Source: Acinetobacter amyesii
Lineage (GTDB): Bacteria > Pseudomonadota > Gammaproteobacteria > Pseudomonadales > Moraxellaceae
DNA length: 64,000 nucleotides
Direction of reading: 5' to 3'
Assembly: GCF_002018365.1 (NCBI RefSeq)
Contig: NZ_MVKX01000002.1
Location: forward strand, 186,001 to 250,000
Shown piece after piece: positions 17,992 to 28,479 of this stretch. Position 1 is the stretch's first letter; every line of letters starts with the position of its first letter. A model generated the notes under the pieces. The model had not been told where the DNA came from. It ran no database searches and worked only from the letters and a program-made list of their open reading frames with translations. The translations under genes and the position numbers were made by a program.

Positions 17992-18399
17992 TTATTCATC
18001 ATCTTTTTTTGCTTCGTCAGTAGGAGGTAAGTCCTTGACCGCTTCCGCAATTAGACCAAACATATAGTTGCCATAAGCATTTGTTTTGTCGTAATGGAAA
18101 CGCAAACGTGGCGTAATACGTGTTTTGATACGACGACTCAGTTCATGACGCAAGAAACCAGATGCTTTATTCAAGACATCTAAAGTTTCTTTATTTGCGG
18201 CTTCACTTTGCTCATCGCCTAGCTCACGACCCATTACAGTCACATAAACTTCGGCATATCCTAAGTCTGGGCTCACCTTCACGGCAGAGATGGTCACAAG
18301 ACCACCTAAGCGTGGATCTTTCAGCTCCTGACGGATCAGTTCTGACAACTCACGTTGTACTGTATCCGCCATACGCTTCAGACGTTGACTACCCGCCAT
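17992..18399 (-). CDS. rbfA: 30S ribosome-binding factor A
   Basis: RbfA, 135 residues, a KH-like cold-shock protein needed for late 16S rRNA 5'-end maturation. The N-terminus SQRLKRMADTVQRELSELI and the LGLVTIS-like segment (DPRLGGLVTISAVKVSPDL) are typical, as is the RRIKTRITPRLRFHYD core. Its ATG shares one base with the infB stop (TAATG), so translation is coupled. It is the last gene of the operon. Confidence 0.95.
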   Translation of the reverse strand: MAGSQRLKRMADTVQRELSELIRQELKDPRLGGLVTISAVKVSPDLGYAEVYVTVMGRELGDEQSEAANKETLDVLNKASGFLRHELSRRIKTRITPRLRFHYDKTNAYGNYMFGLIAEAVKDLPPTDEAKKDDE

Positions 18400-21092
18400 T
18401 AAAGACTCCGTTTAATCAATTGAACATCGTACACTTCGATCTTATCTTGTGCTTTGATGTCTTTATAGCCTTTCACCGCAAGACCACACTCCATACCAGC
18501 ACGAACTTCTTCAACCACATCTTTGTAGCGACGAAGAGATTCAAGCTCGCCTTGGAATACCACCACGTCATCACGTAATACGCGAATCGGTTTATTACGG
18601 TGTAATGTACCTTCAAGTACCATACAACCTGCAGCAGCACCGAATTTACTTGAGTGGAACACTTCACGTACTTCAGCAACACCCAGAATTGTTTCACGGT
18701 GTTCAGGCGCCAATTTACCGCTCATCGCATCTTTCACATCATCAATTAATTGATAGATGATTGAGTAGTAACGAATGTCGATACCATCAGCATCAGCTTT
18801 TTGACGTGCGGTATTGTCAGCACGTACGTTAAAGCCAAGAAGAACTGCTTCTGAAGATTCAGCAAGTGTTACGTCAGACTCAGTGATTGCACCAACACCT
18901 GAACCAATAATACGTACTTTCACTTCGTCAGTTGCAAGTTCAGCAAGTGCAACGTGTAATGCTTCCAAAGTACCACGTACGTCTGTTTTCAATACCACGT
19001 TGACGATAGGCACATCTTTCTTGCCCATAGACGCCATGATATTTTCAAGACGCATCGCAGATTGACGCTCAAGACGTTTTTGACGTTCACGATCCATACG
19101 CGCATCAGCAACTTCACGTGCTTTTTTCTCGTCATTTACAACAAGAACTTCATCACCTGCCATTGGCGCTTCTGGAAGACCTAAGATTTCTACTGGAATC
19201 GAAGGACCTGCTGACTTGATACGTTGACCGTTTTCATCTGTCATGGCACGAACACGACCGTAAGATGCACCTGCAAGAACAAGATCACCTACTTTCAATG
19301 TACCGTTTTGAACAAGAATCGAAGTTACTGCACCGCGACCTTTGTCTACACGCGCTTCAATGACCACACCTTGTGCTGCACCTTCTTCAGACGCTTTCAG
19401 CTCTAGAAGTTCGGCTTGAATTGAAATCAAGTCAAGAAGTTCATCGATACCTGCACCTGAGTGTGCTGAAACCATTGCCACTGGTACATCACCGCCCCAT
19501 TGTTCAGGAACGATTTCTTTAGTCGTCAATTCATTTAACACGCGATCTGGATCAGCAGACTCTTTATCCATCTTGTTGATTGCAACAATGATTGGTGTAC
19601 CCGCAGCGCGTGCATGGTCAATCGCTTCTGCAGTTTGTGGCATTACACCATCATCTGCTGCTACAACCAATACCACGATATCTGTTGATTTTGCACCACG
19701 CGAACGCATAGCTGTAAACGCTGCGTGTCCTGGTGTATCTAAGAAAGTAATAATGCCTTTCTCAGTTTTCACATGGTATGCACCGATGTGCTGTGTAATA
19801 CCACCTGCTTCACCTGCAGCCACTTTAGAGCGACGAATACGGTCAAGAAGAGATGTTTTACCATGGTCAACGTGACCCATGATGGTTACCACTGGCGGAC
19901 GAGTGGTTTGAACACCACGTGCTTCTTCAGCGGCTTCAAGTAAGTTGTCTTCCGCTTGAGTATCAGAAACCAATACTGGGTTATGACCCATTTCTTCAAC
20001 AACAAGAGCAGCAATTTCTTGATCAATCGCTTGGTTCTGAGTTACTAATTCGCCCATTTTCATGAGTGATTTAATTACTTCACGAACTTTAACCGCCATT
20101 TTTGCTGCTAAATCGGCAACAACAATTGTTGCACCAATTTCAACATCATAAACTTGCTTTTTAACTGGTTTTTCAAAGCCATGCTTGTTCGCTTGACTTG
20201 TTTTTAAACCACGTTTATGCGAGTTATCACGGAAAGATTGCTCTTCGCCACGACGACCACCTTTTTTCGGTGAACGTGAATTATTCGTGTTGGTACCACG
20301 TTTAATTTCACGGTCTTCTTTCGCAAATGAATCTTCATATGCTTGACCTACAAGGCCAGCAGCAAGTGGAGAATCATCAACAACACGGATGGTTGCAGTT
20401 GAATCTTCTGAAGAGTACTTAGATGCCATTTGACGCATTTGTTCAAGCGTACGTTGTTGCGCTTCTTCAGCAGATTTACGACGTGCCGCTTCTTCTACAG
20501 CTTTCAATTGTGCTGCTTGAGCTTCACGTGCTTTTTTCTGTTCTAAAGTTTCAACAGGTTTTGTAATTGGCTTGTTGTTTGACTTACGTTTTACAACAAC
20601 CGCAGCTTTCGGTGTTTCTTGCTTCGCATGTTCTTGCTTCGCAGCAGCACGCATTGCTTCTAAAGCTTGTTTCGCTTTAGATACAGGTTGTTGCTTAGGT
20701 TCATCAGCTTTCGCTTCAACCTTAGGTTCCTGTGTACGCGCTTGTTGATCAGCTTGTGCTTTCGCTAAGGCTTCAGCTTTAATTTGCTCAGGATCTGGTT
20801 TAACAAATGTATGTTTCTTACGAACTTCTACATTAATCGTTTTTGCCTTCCCCGATGTACTCGCAACTTTAGCTGTACTGGTAGTTTTACGTTTCAACGT
20901 GATTTGTCCTGCATTGCCCGCATCCTGACCATGAACTTTTTTCAAATGGTTAACGAGGGCATTTTGTTGTTCAGTGGAGATAATATCTTCAGGTTTAGTT
21001 TGTGGTAAACCTGCATCACGAACCTGTTCCAGCAGCTTCTCAACTGGACGACCCACGCTGAGAGCTAACTCCTTAATCGACTTGTCCGTCAT
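18399..21092 (-). CDS. infB: Translation initiation factor IF-2
   Basis: The GTPase that delivers initiator tRNA to the 30S subunit, 897 residues. Residues about 1-55 are the IF2 N-terminal domain ([19 protein letters not shown]). A long Ala/Lys/Glu/Gln-rich linker follows to about 300, then a second IF2_N fold. The G domain begins near 400 with G1 [13 protein letters not shown]3 DTPGHAAF and G4 NKMDK. Domains II-IV follow, binding fMet-tRNA at the C-terminus. The start is backed by AGGAGGT seven bases upstream. Notably, the four initiator tRNA genes it works with lie upstream of this operon. Confidence 0.96.
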   Translation of the reverse strand: MTDKSIKELALSVGRPVEKLLEQVRDAGLPQTKPEDIISTEQQNALVNHLKKVHGQDAGNAGQITLKRKTTSTAKVASTSGKAKTINVEVRKKHTFVKPDPEQIKAEALAKAQADQQARTQEPKVEAKADEPKQQPVSKAKQALEAMRAAAKQEHAKQETPKAAVVVKRKSNNKPITKPVETLEQKKAREAQAAQLKAVEEAARRKSAEEAQQRTLEQMRQMASKYSSEDSTATIRVVDDSPLAAGLVGQAYEDSFAKEDREIKRGTNTNNSRSPKKGGRRGEEQSFRDNSHKRGLKTSQANKHGFEKPVKKQVYDVEIGATIVVADLAAKMAVKVREVIKSLMKMGELVTQNQAIDQEIAALVVEEMGHNPVLVSDTQAEDNLLEAAEEARGVQTTRPPVVTIMGHVDHGKTSLLDRIRRSKVAAGEAGGITQHIGAYHVKTEKGIITFLDTPGHAAFTAMRSRGAKSTDIVVLVVAADDGVMPQTAEAIDHARAAGTPIIVAINKMDKESADPDRVLNELTTKEIVPEQWGGDVPVAMVSAHSGAGIDELLDLISIQAELLELKASEEGAAQGVVIEARVDKGRGAVTSILVQNGTLKVGDLVLAGASYGRVRAMTDENGQRIKSAGPSIPVEILGLPEAPMAGDEVLVVNDEKKAREVADARMDRERQKRLERQSAMRLENIMASMGKKDVPIVNVVLKTDVRGTLEALHVALAELATDEVKVRIIGSGVGAITESDVTLAESSEAVLLGFNVRADNTARQKADADGIDIRYYSIIYQLIDDVKDAMSGKLAPEHRETILGVAEVREVFHSSKFGAAAGCMVLEGTLHRNKPIRVLRDDVVVFQGELESLRRYKDVVEEVRAGMECGLAVKGYKDIKAQDKIEVYDVQLIKRSL

Positions 21093-21102
21093 ATATTACC
21101 TC

Positions 21103-22587
21103 CTAGTTAAACCATGATTCGCGCGCTTTCATAATAAGTTGACCTGCTTTTTCAGCACCTAAACCTTCAATATCAGAGATATCGTCAGTGGCTTGATCTG
21201 CAAGATCATCTACAGTTACCACACCGCGAGCGGCAAGCGCATACGCGATTTCTTTAGTCACGCCTTCCATTGCAACAAGCTCTTCGCTTGGCTCTTGGAT
21301 GTTTTCTTGTTGTTTCAATGCATCAGCCAATGCAACTTCTTTTGCACGACCTTGTAGCATTTCAACAGTTTCAGCATCAAGTTCGATCTCATCGAATGTT
21401 TCCGCAGGAACATACGCGATTTCTTCTAATGATGTGAAGCCCATTTCAACCAACGCCATCGCTAAGTCTTCATCAATATCTAGACGTGTAACAAACATAT
21501 CTAAATATTGTTGCGCTTCGTTTTGTTGACGTGCGTGATATTCTTCTTCAAGCATCATATTGAGCTTGTAACCAGTCAATTCAGATGCTAAACGTACGTT
21601 TTGACCTTGAGAGCCAATTGCACGCGCTAACTGATCACTCGTTGCAAAAATAATATCTGCAGTGCGTTCTTCTTCATCAATCACGATACCTGATACATCA
21701 GCAGGCTCTAAAGCACTTGCAATGTACTGTGCCGCGTCATCCGACCAAACGACTACATCAATACGCTCACCATTTAACTCTGACTGAACCGCTTGGATAC
21801 GTGTACCACGCATACCAATACATGCACCTACAGGATCAATACGGTGATCGTTTGTTTTCACAGCGATTTTAGCACGAACGCCAGGTTGGCGTGCAGCTGC
21901 CTTAATCTCAATGATTTCTTCAGCAATTTCAGGAATTTCTTTCTTCATCAATGCGATTAGCATTTCTGGTTTAGAACGAGAAAGTAATAACTGAGCACCA
22001 CGGCCTTCACGGTTCACATTAAACAAAATCGCGTTTACACGTTGTTTAGGACGTAGAATTTCTTTAGCGATCATTTCTTCACGCGCAAGATATGCTTCTG
22101 CATTGTCACCTAAGTCAATGATAAAGCCATCTTTGGTTTGTTTTTTCACTTCACCGTAGATGAGTTCACCAACTTTAGACTCGTAAGCATCTGCAATTAA
22201 TGCACGTTCTGCTTCACGAATTTTTTGAACAATCACTTGTTTCGCAATTTGTGCCGCAATACGACCGAAATCAATCGATTCAACTTCAAGTTCACGAATA
22301 TCGCCAATTGCCCATTTTGCAGGATCTACATCAGAGATCGCATCTTGGCATGCTGGCATTTCGTGATCTTCGTCGGCAACCACTTCCCATTGACGGAAAG
22401 TACGGTAATCACCAGTACGACGGTCGATTTCTACACGTAGACGAGCTTCTTCCGAGTGAGTTCCCTCGTAGAATTTCTTCTTAGTCGCTGCAACTAAAGC
22501 TTGTTCAAGCGCTTCAAAAATTGCATCACGACTTACACCTTTTTCGTTACTAACCGTTTCTACTACGGTAAGAATTTCACGAGCCAT
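21103..22587 (-). CDS. nusA: Transcription termination/antitermination factor NusA
   Basis: An RNA polymerase-binding factor of 494 residues, the usual gammaproteobacterial length. It shows an N-terminal RNAP-binding domain (about 1-125), an S1 domain (about 135-200, GEVKKQTKDGFIIDLG), two KH domains (about 230-345, with GACIGMRGTRIQAV and AIGSQGQNVRLASELTG) and two C-terminal acidic repeats (about 360-490) ending GLGAEKAGQLIMKARESWF. It lies between rimP and infB in the standard operon order. Confidence 0.96.
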   Translation of the reverse strand: MAREILTVVETVSNEKGVSRDAIFEALEQALVAATKKKFYEGTHSEEARLRVEIDRRTGDYRTFRQWEVVADEDHEMPACQDAISDVDPAKWAIGDIRELEVESIDFGRIAAQIAKQVIVQKIREAERALIADAYESKVGELIYGEVKKQTKDGFIIDLGDNAEAYLAREEMIAKEILRPKQRVNAILFNVNREGRGAQLLLSRSKPEMLIALMKKEIPEIAEEIIEIKAAARQPGVRAKIAVKTNDHRIDPVGACIGMRGTRIQAVQSELNGERIDVVVWSDDAAQYIASALEPADVSGIVIDEEERTADIIFATSDQLARAIGSQGQNVRLASELTGYKLNMMLEEEYHARQQNEAQQYLDMFVTRLDIDEDLAMALVEMGFTSLEEIAYVPAETFDEIELDAETVEMLQGRAKEVALADALKQQENIQEPSEELVAMEGVTKEIAYALAARGVVTVDDLADQATDDISDIEGLGAEKAGQLIMKARESWFN

Positions 22588-22622
22588 AAGTCACCTATTC
22601 GTTCAGATTCTTATTTATTAAA

Positions 22623-23147
22623 TTAATCTTGGAAAACCAGATTTGCTTTATCAATATTGTGGCTGTCAATATCCAATACTTGTTGCTTTTCAACTTCAAC
22701 CTGAATCATTTCGCTTTCAAGGTCTACACTTACAAGTTTGGCTTGGAATTTACGACGATTATCCACAGCACTGATCAAACGCAAAGCGACTTGCTGACCA
22801 ATGTATGCCGTCATTTGTTCCAATTTAAAGAACTGACGATCCCAACCTGGAGATGACACTTCCAATGCATATTCGCCTGAAATTGGATCATGTACATCCA
22901 ACATCGCACCCACTTGCTGAGTGACACGAACACAGTCCTGCACGCCGATACCACGGCCTTGCTCAACTTCGCCATCTTCATTGATGACAGGTTCTGCATT
23001 TTCATCAACTTCACGGTCGATATAAATACGTAACAGTGAACGCTTACCTTGAGGTTGGAAATCAATCCCCCAAAGTTCTACATCACATGCTTGCACCGCT
23101 GGGGCAATTAAGTCCTGAAGTGCTTGAGTTTTATTTGATAGCTTCAT
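22623..23147 (-). CDS. rimP: Ribosome maturation factor RimP
   Basis: A 30S assembly factor of 174 residues. Motifs include [22 protein letters not shown] near 20-42 and the signature [19 protein letters not shown], followed by [14 protein letters not shown], with the typical SPG turn. It is the first protein gene of the rimP-nusA-infB-rbfA operon. It contains a short acidic insertion near residues 45-62 ([16 protein letters not shown]). Confidence 0.93.
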   Translation of the reverse strand: MKLSNKTQALQDLIAPAVQACDVELWGIDFQPQGKRSLLRIYIDREVDENAEPVINEDGEVEQGRGIGVQDCVRVTQQVGAMLDVHDPISGEYALEVSSPGWDRQFFKLEQMTAYIGQQVALRLISAVDNRRKFQAKLVSVDLESEMIQVEVEKQQVLDIDSHNIDKANLVFQD

Positions 23148-23271
23148 TTACTCTCGTCAAATTTGTGCGATTCGATGGTCGAAATGACCACTACAGACCA
23201 ATGCAAAACTATAGTAGTAGTGAAACATGACGGTTTGACCAAAATACTGTCGACACTACACGATAGCCAAT

Positions 23272-23292
23272 AAAAAAGGGCGTAAATCGCCC
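23272..23292 (-). terminator. Terminator between the tRNA array and rimP (distal)
   Basis: On the minus strand GGGCG pairs with CGCCC around ATTTA, followed by six T's. It is the second of two terminators read by transcripts leaving the tRNA array, about 125 bases before rimP. Confidence 0.8.
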
Positions 23293-23325
23293 CATTATTA
23301 CACAGAAAACCATAGTCCACTGTGC

Positions 23326-23351
23326 AAAAAGGCCCACCTAGTTGTGAGCCT
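23326..23351 (-). terminator. Terminator directly after the tRNA array (proximal)
   Basis: On the minus strand AGGCTCAC pairs with GTGGGCCT (one G-U pair) around a six-base loop, followed by a run of T's. It starts 13 bases after the last tRNA. Confidence 0.85.
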
Positions 23352-23363
23352 CTTTTAGAAACT

Positions 23364-23440
<77 letters not shown>

Positions 23441-23530
23441 TCAACATGCAAAAATTATATACAATTTCTTGGTCATTTTCAATCTAAAACAACCTGAAGA
23501 ATTGCCCTACTGAGTTGCATCTCAGAGGAT

Positions 23531-23607
<77 letters not shown>

Positions 23608-23665
23608 TCAACATCACAATGGCTTTCAGATAAACTGCTTATATAGATTGTGTGCTATATAAGAT

Positions 23666-23742
<77 letters not shown>

Positions 23743-23815
23743 TCAATATGCAAATAGTTCTCTCAGCTTTAAAAGCTGTCCATTTAAAAGTTTGCATCTT
23801 AAAAATAGAATTGAT

Positions 23816-23892
<77 letters not shown>

Positions 23893-23940
23893 TCAACAGA
23901 GTTTTGCTGCATACACCAACTTATGTTCTGGATTATAAGT

Positions 23941-24025
23941 TGGTGCGGAAGGGGGGACTTGAACCCCCACGCCCGAAAGCACTACCACCTCAAGGTAGCG
24001 TGTCTACCAATTCCACCACCACCGC
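23941..24025 (-). tRNA. tRNA-Leu (GAG)
   Basis: A type II tRNA of 85 bases with encoded CCA and a long variable arm. The anticodon loop reads TTGAGGT, anticodon GAG, decoding CUC/CUU. The acceptor stem has a T-T mismatch at 5-68 beside a G-T pair at 6-67. It lies 52 bases after secG, as leuU does after secG in E. coli. Confidence 0.95.
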
Positions 24026-24077
24026 AGCTGTGACGCATTCTAGTCGCAACACGTCAAAAAAGAAAGCGCTAAATAAA

Positions 24078-24407
24078 TTATTCAGAGCTTTTTGGTGCAG
24101 TTGGCGAAGTTTCAGCCGATTTTGCTGGCGCAGTCGGTACTGAAGAAATCGCATTCAGACTATAAGCATCTGTCGTTTGTTTCTTCGCAAACACAGCAAG
24201 TGTCAAGCTCGTAACAAAGAACAAAGCCGTTAAAATTGCAGTCAAACGGGTCATAAAGTTACCCGAACCAGATGCACCAAAGACAGTTGCAGCACCGCCG
24301 CCACCAAAAGATGCACCCGCATCTGCGCCTTTACCATGCTGAACTAAAATCAGCACGATCATTAAAATCGCTAAGATAATATGTACCACCAGCACAAACG
24401 TATGCAT
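24078..24407 (-). CDS. secG: Preprotein translocase subunit SecG
   Basis: An auxiliary subunit of the SecYEG translocon, 109 residues. It has two membrane helices (about 3-23 and 55-74) joined by the Gly-rich conserved loop QHGKGADAGASFGGGGAATVFGASGSGNF, then a short Ala/Thr/Pro/Ser tail. It follows tpiA by 13 bases and precedes tRNA-Leu, the standard order. Confidence 0.95.
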   Translation of the reverse strand: MHTFVLVVHIILAILMIVLILVQHGKGADAGASFGGGGAATVFGASGSGNFMTRLTAILTALFFVTSLTLAVFAKKQTTDAYSLNAISSVPTAPAKSAETSPTAPKSSE

Positions 24408-24420
24408 GCTGAACTCCTAA

Positions 24421-25212
24421 TTATTTTGTATTTGCAAATGCTTGAGCAATTTTATAAAACGACTCTGCATTTAATGATGCACCACCGACCAGCGCACCAT
24501 TGATATCTGGACAGGCTGCCAACTCTACTGCATTTTCAGGTTTTACACTACCACCATAAAGAATTGCAGTATGAAGTCCCATTGGAGTGATTTGGCTTAA
24601 ACCTTCACGAATTTTAGCATGCATCGCTTGCGCATCTTCAGGTGACGCTGTTTTACCTGTGCCAATGGCCCAAATTGGCTCATAAGCCACCACAATTTGT
24701 TTCCACTGCTCTGCTTGTACGACAGCAGCAATATCACAGATTTGTTGTAACACAACTTGTTCTGCTTGGCCGCTTTCACGTTGTTCTAAGCTTTCACCCA
24801 CGCAATAAATCACAGTCAAACCCGCGTTTAATGCATTTTTTACTTTTTCATTAATGATATGCGGTTGATCAGCAAAAATTTCACGGCGTTCTGAATGACC
24901 AATCAGTACAAATTCAACACCATAATCTTTTAATAGCTCAGCACTGAGCTCACCCGTATATGCACCTGTACCTGCGACGCGAGAAACGTCTTGTGCAACA
25001 GTCATGATATGACGGCTAGCTTGTGCTAATTCATTTTGCACCGTGGTCAGAGCAATAGCTGTTGGTGCAACTCCAATATGGCATGCCGCTTCAGCAATAT
25101 TTTGTTCATTTAATAATTGCTTAAAATTCTTAAGAAGTGCGCCAGCATCGGCTTGCAATGGGTTCATTTTCCAGTTACCCACTACCCAAGGCGTAATCGT
25201 CGAACCCGACAT
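24421..25212 (-). CDS. tpiA: Triose-phosphate isomerase
   Basis: The glycolytic enzyme interconverting dihydroxyacetone phosphate and glyceraldehyde-3-phosphate, 263 residues. The active-site Lys is in GNWKMN near the N-terminus, the electrophilic His in LIGHSERR, the catalytic Glu in [13 protein letters not shown] (loop 6), and the phosphate-binding LVGGASL near the end. ATG at 25212 ([12 protein letters not shown]) was chosen; an in-frame start at 25248 would add 12 residues unlike the family. secG follows closely, so the two are probably co-transcribed. Confidence 0.95.
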   Translation of the reverse strand: MSGSTITPWVVGNWKMNPLQADAGALLKNFKQLLNEQNIAEAACHIGVAPTAIALTTVQNELAQASRHIMTVAQDVSRVAGTGAYTGELSAELLKDYGVEFVLIGHSERREIFADQPHIINEKVKNALNAGLTVIYCVGESLEQRESGQAEQVVLQQICDIAAVVQAEQWKQIVVAYEPIWAIGTGKTASPEDAQAMHAKIREGLSQITPMGLHTAILYGGSVKPENAVELAACPDINGALVGGASLNAESFYKIAQAFANTK

Positions 25213-25434
25213 ATTTATCCCACATGACAAAGATGAAATCGGGCACATTCTACACGTAATTCATAATTTTGAAGATAAATTTCAACACATTTGCAACTTC
25301 GAAGCACGCCAGTCATTCCAAGATCTTCACATTTCTGGAAAAAAATTAAGCAGATTTAAGGACTGGTTCATGCTTTTTACCAATTCTTAGCTAGTGACAA
25401 CACTTTAAGATATGGTATTTTTGTGCAACAAAAG

Positions 25435-25440
25435 TATAAT
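25435..25440 (+). promoter_or_regulatory. Probable -10 element upstream of pilB
   Basis: A perfect TATAAT lies 48 bases before the pilB ATG in a 275-base divergent gap with tpiA. The -35 region is poor, so the promoter may need an activator or may be weak. Confidence 0.4.
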
Positions 25441-25487
25441 TTTGCTATACCAATTATAAACAGACTGAAGCATAGGCAAGTAAAAGC

Positions 25488-27197
25488 ATGACAGCAGTTC
25501 AAGGTTCTTCAAGATTTACGGGGTTTATTCGTCGCTTAGTTGACGAAGGGCATCTGTCTGCCGAAAAAATGCAAACAGCGCTGCAAAATTCAAAAAAGGC
25601 TCATCAAGATATCGTGCCGCATTTGATTCAGGAGTATCAACTTTCAGCACGCCTGATCGCTGAAACCATCTCGATAGAGTTCGGTGAACCGGTTTTTGAT
25701 ATTTCAACTTATGACACGTCTTTAATTATTCGTGATGAATTTGAAGATAAGTTAATTACCAAGCATCGTATTTTGCCCATTTTTAAACATGGCAATTTAT
25801 TATTTGTTGCGATCAGCAATCCGACCAATATTGAAGCAGTGGACGCCATCCGATTTGGTAGTAAGCTGAATACCGAAACCATTATTGTTGAACATGACAA
25901 ACTGGAAAAGTTAATTGAGCAAAACTTTGCTGAAGAAAGCACTTTCGACTTTGATGATGACTTTGATCTTGATTTAGATAATGAAACACCCGATCCATCT
26001 CAAGAAGATGAAGATGAGGCAACGGGTGATGAAGCGCCGATTGTTAAGTACATCAATAAACTCCTAGTCGATGCGATTCGTATGGGTGCATCTGACTTAC
26101 ATTTCGAACCCTATGAAAAGTCTTACCGCGTCCGCTACCGTGTCGATGGCGTGTTAAGAACAATTACTAATCCGCCCTTGCAGCTCGCGACTCGACTTGC
26201 TTCACGTTTAAAAGTCATGTCTCAAATGGACATCTCGGAAAAACGTATACCTCAAGACGGTCGTATCAAGCTAAAGCTGTCAAAGAACAAAGCTATCGAC
26301 TTCCGTGTGAACTCTTTACCGACCTTATTTGGTGAAAAACTTGTTCTACGTATCCTTGACCCTTCTAGTGCGATGTTAGGGATTGATGCATTGGGTTATG
26401 AAGCGGATCAAAAAGAACTGTTCATGCAGGCTTTAGAAAAACCACAAGGCATGCTGCTCATTACCGGTCCAACGGGTTCCGGTAAAACTGTATCTTTATA
26501 TACAGGTTTAAACATTCTCAACCGTGAAGATACCAACATTTCAACGGCCGAAGACCCTGTGGAAATTAACTTAGAAGGCATCAATCAGGTCAACGTAAAT
26601 AATAAAGTCGGCCTCACCTTCTCTGCAGCTTTAAAATCATTCTTACGTCAAGACCCTGATATTGTGATGGTCGGTGAGATTCGAGATTTAGAAACGGCTG
26701 AAATTGCCATTAAAGCAGCTCAAACGGGTCACATGGTGATGTCTACACTGCATACCAATAGTGCACCTGAAACACTTACACGCCTACGCAATATGGGCGT
26801 GCCTTCATTTAACATCGCGACATCCGTGAACCTTGTCATTGCGCAGCGACTTGCACGTCGCCTATGTTCACAATGTAAAGAAACCGTAGAGGTACCAAAA
26901 CAAAGTCTACTGGAACTTGGTTTTACTGAAGACGATTTAAATACACCAGAATTTCAAATATACCAACCTGTTGGTTGTGCCGAATGCCGTGAAGGCTATA
27001 AAGGTCGTGTCGGTATATATGAAGTCATGAAAGTGACACCTGAAATTTCAAGAATTATTATGGAAGATGGCAATGCCTTACAAATTGCCGAAGCTTCAAA
27101 TCAAGCAGGTTTTAACAATTTACGCCGTTCAGGCTTAATTAAGGTCATGCAGGGGGTGACTTCACTTCAAGAAGTCAATCGTGTGACCAGTGAGTAA
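25488..27197 (+). CDS. pilB: Type IV pilus assembly ATPase PilB
   Basis: A hexameric GspE-family ATPase of 569 residues that powers pilin extension. The N-terminal MshEN domain (about 10-140) is followed by an acidic linker (FDFDDDFDLDLDNE, about 150-175). The core has Walker A GPTGSGKT near 326, the Asp box and the Walker B region DPDIVMVGEIRDLETAEIA, and the His box TGHMVMSTLHTN. A tetracysteine zinc motif (CSQC, then CAEC about 40 residues on) lies near the C-terminus. First gene of pilB-pilC-pilD-coaE. In Acinetobacter this system also serves twitching and natural transformation (family knowledge). Confidence 0.96.
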   Translation: MTAVQGSSRFTGFIRRLVDEGHLSAEKMQTALQNSKKAHQDIVPHLIQEYQLSARLIAETISIEFGEPVFDISTYDTSLIIRDEFEDKLITKHRILPIFKHGNLLFVAISNPTNIEAVDAIRFGSKLNTETIIVEHDKLEKLIEQNFAEESTFDFDDDFDLDLDNETPDPSQEDEDEATGDEAPIVKYINKLLVDAIRMGASDLHFEPYEKSYRVRYRVDGVLRTITNPPLQLATRLASRLKVMSQMDISEKRIPQDGRIKLKLSKNKAIDFRVNSLPTLFGEKLVLRILDPSSAMLGIDALGYEADQKELFMQALEKPQGMLLITGPTGSGKTVSLYTGLNILNREDTNISTAEDPVEINLEGINQVNVNNKVGLTFSAALKSFLRQDPDIVMVGEIRDLETAEIAIKAAQTGHMVMSTLHTNSAPETLTRLRNMGVPSFNIATSVNLVIAQRLARRLCSQCKETVEVPKQSLLELGFTEDDLNTPEFQIYQPVGCAECREGYKGRVGIYEVMKVTPEISRIIMEDGNALQIAEASNQAGFNNLRRSGLIKVMQGVTSLQEVNRVTSE

Positions 27198-27229
27198 GTG
27201 AATTAGTATTTAAAAATAAGGATAAATTC

Positions 27230-28459
27230 ATGGCTGTAAAAAAAGCGCAGATGATGCCAACCTTCAGTTATGAAGGCGTGGATCGCAAAGGGGCGAAAAT
27301 CAAAGGGGAAATGCCTTCGCGTAATATGGCTTTAGCCAAAGTCACTTTACGTAAGCAAGGCATTACCATCCGAACCATTCGAGAAAAACGTAAAAACATT
27401 CTCGAAGGCTTGATGAAAAAGAAAGTATCCACTTTGGATATCACGGTATTCACGCGCCAACTTGCAACTATGATGAAAGCCGGGGTACCGCTCGTTCAGG
27501 GCTTTGAGATCGTGGCAGAAGGCTTAGAAAACCCAGCCATGCGTGAAGTGGTTTTGGGGATTAAAGGTGAAGTTGAAGGCGGCAATACCTTTGCAGGTGC
27601 ACTCCGTAAATATCCGCAGTATTTCGACAACCTATTTTGCTCTTTGGTTGAATCAGGCGAACAATCGGGTGCACTTGAAACCATGCTGGATCGTGTTGCC
27701 ATTTATAAAGAAAAAAGTGAATTGCTTAAGCAAAAAATCAAAAAGGCCATGAAATACCCAGCCACAGTTATTGTGGTCGCGATAATTGTGACCATTATTT
27801 TGATGGTGAAAGTTGTACCCGTATTTGAAGGCCTTTTCAGTTCATTTGGTGCAGAACTGCCAGCTTTTACTAAGATGGTTGTCAATATGTCAAATTGGAC
27901 TAAAGATTATTGGTTTATCATGCTCGTGGTTATTGCAATATTAATTGGTGGGTTTCTAGAAGCAAAAAAACGTAGCAAAGCTTTCCGAGACTTCTTAGAC
28001 AAAGCTGCACTAAAAGCACCAATTTTTGGTGATTTGGTTTATAAAGCGATTATTGCCCGCTATAGCCGTACCTTGGCAACCACCTTTGCCGCAGGTGTAC
28101 CTTTAATCGATGCGCTCGAATCAACTGCAGGTGCAACCAACAACGTGGTCTATGAAACAGCGGTCATGAAAATTCGTGAAGATGTCGCGACTGGTCAGCA
28201 ATTGCAATTCGCCATGCGTGTTACCGATAAATTTCCACCTATGGCAGTCCAAATGGTCGCTATTGGTGAAGAGTCTGGTGCTTTAGATGCCATGCTAGAT
28301 AAAGTAGCGACACATTATGAGAATGAAGTAGATAATGCTGTAGATGGTTTAACCTCTATGATGGAACCCTTAATTATGGCTATTCTCGGGATTTTAGTAG
28401 GGGGGCTTGTTGTCGCAATGTACCTCCCAATCTTCCAAATGGGTTCAGTGGTTGGTTAA
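27230..28459 (+). CDS. pilC: Type IV pilus inner-membrane platform protein PilC
   Basis: A GspF-family platform protein of 409 residues. Two T2SSF cytoplasmic domains (about 75-195 and 275-395) each contain the E.G...G.L or equivalent motif (VESGEQSGALETML and IGEESGALDAMLDKV), and three membrane helices lie near 175-200, 220-240 and 380-400. It sits 32 bases after pilB with an AAGGATAAATTC ribosome region, and 20 bases before pilD. Confidence 0.95.
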   Translation: MAVKKAQMMPTFSYEGVDRKGAKIKGEMPSRNMALAKVTLRKQGITIRTIREKRKNILEGLMKKKVSTLDITVFTRQLATMMKAGVPLVQGFEIVAEGLENPAMREVVLGIKGEVEGGNTFAGALRKYPQYFDNLFCSLVESGEQSGALETMLDRVAIYKEKSELLKQKIKKAMKYPATVIVVAIIVTIILMVKVVPVFEGLFSSFGAELPAFTKMVVNMSNWTKDYWFIMLVVIAILIGGFLEAKKRSKAFRDFLDKAALKAPIFGDLVYKAIIARYSRTLATTFAAGVPLIDALESTAGATNNVVYETAVMKIREDVATGQQLQFAMRVTDKFPPMAVQMVAIGEESGALDAMLDKVATHYENEVDNAVDGLTSMMEPLIMAILGILVGGLVVAMYLPIFQMGSVVG

Positions 28460-28479
28460 AACCAAGGAAAGGAAATATT

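Noticed and set aside
24046..24060. TTGACG as the -35 of a tRNA-Leu promoter
   Set aside because: The next good -10 (TAGAAT) is only nine bases away, too close for a sigma70 promoter; read-through from secG is equally likely.
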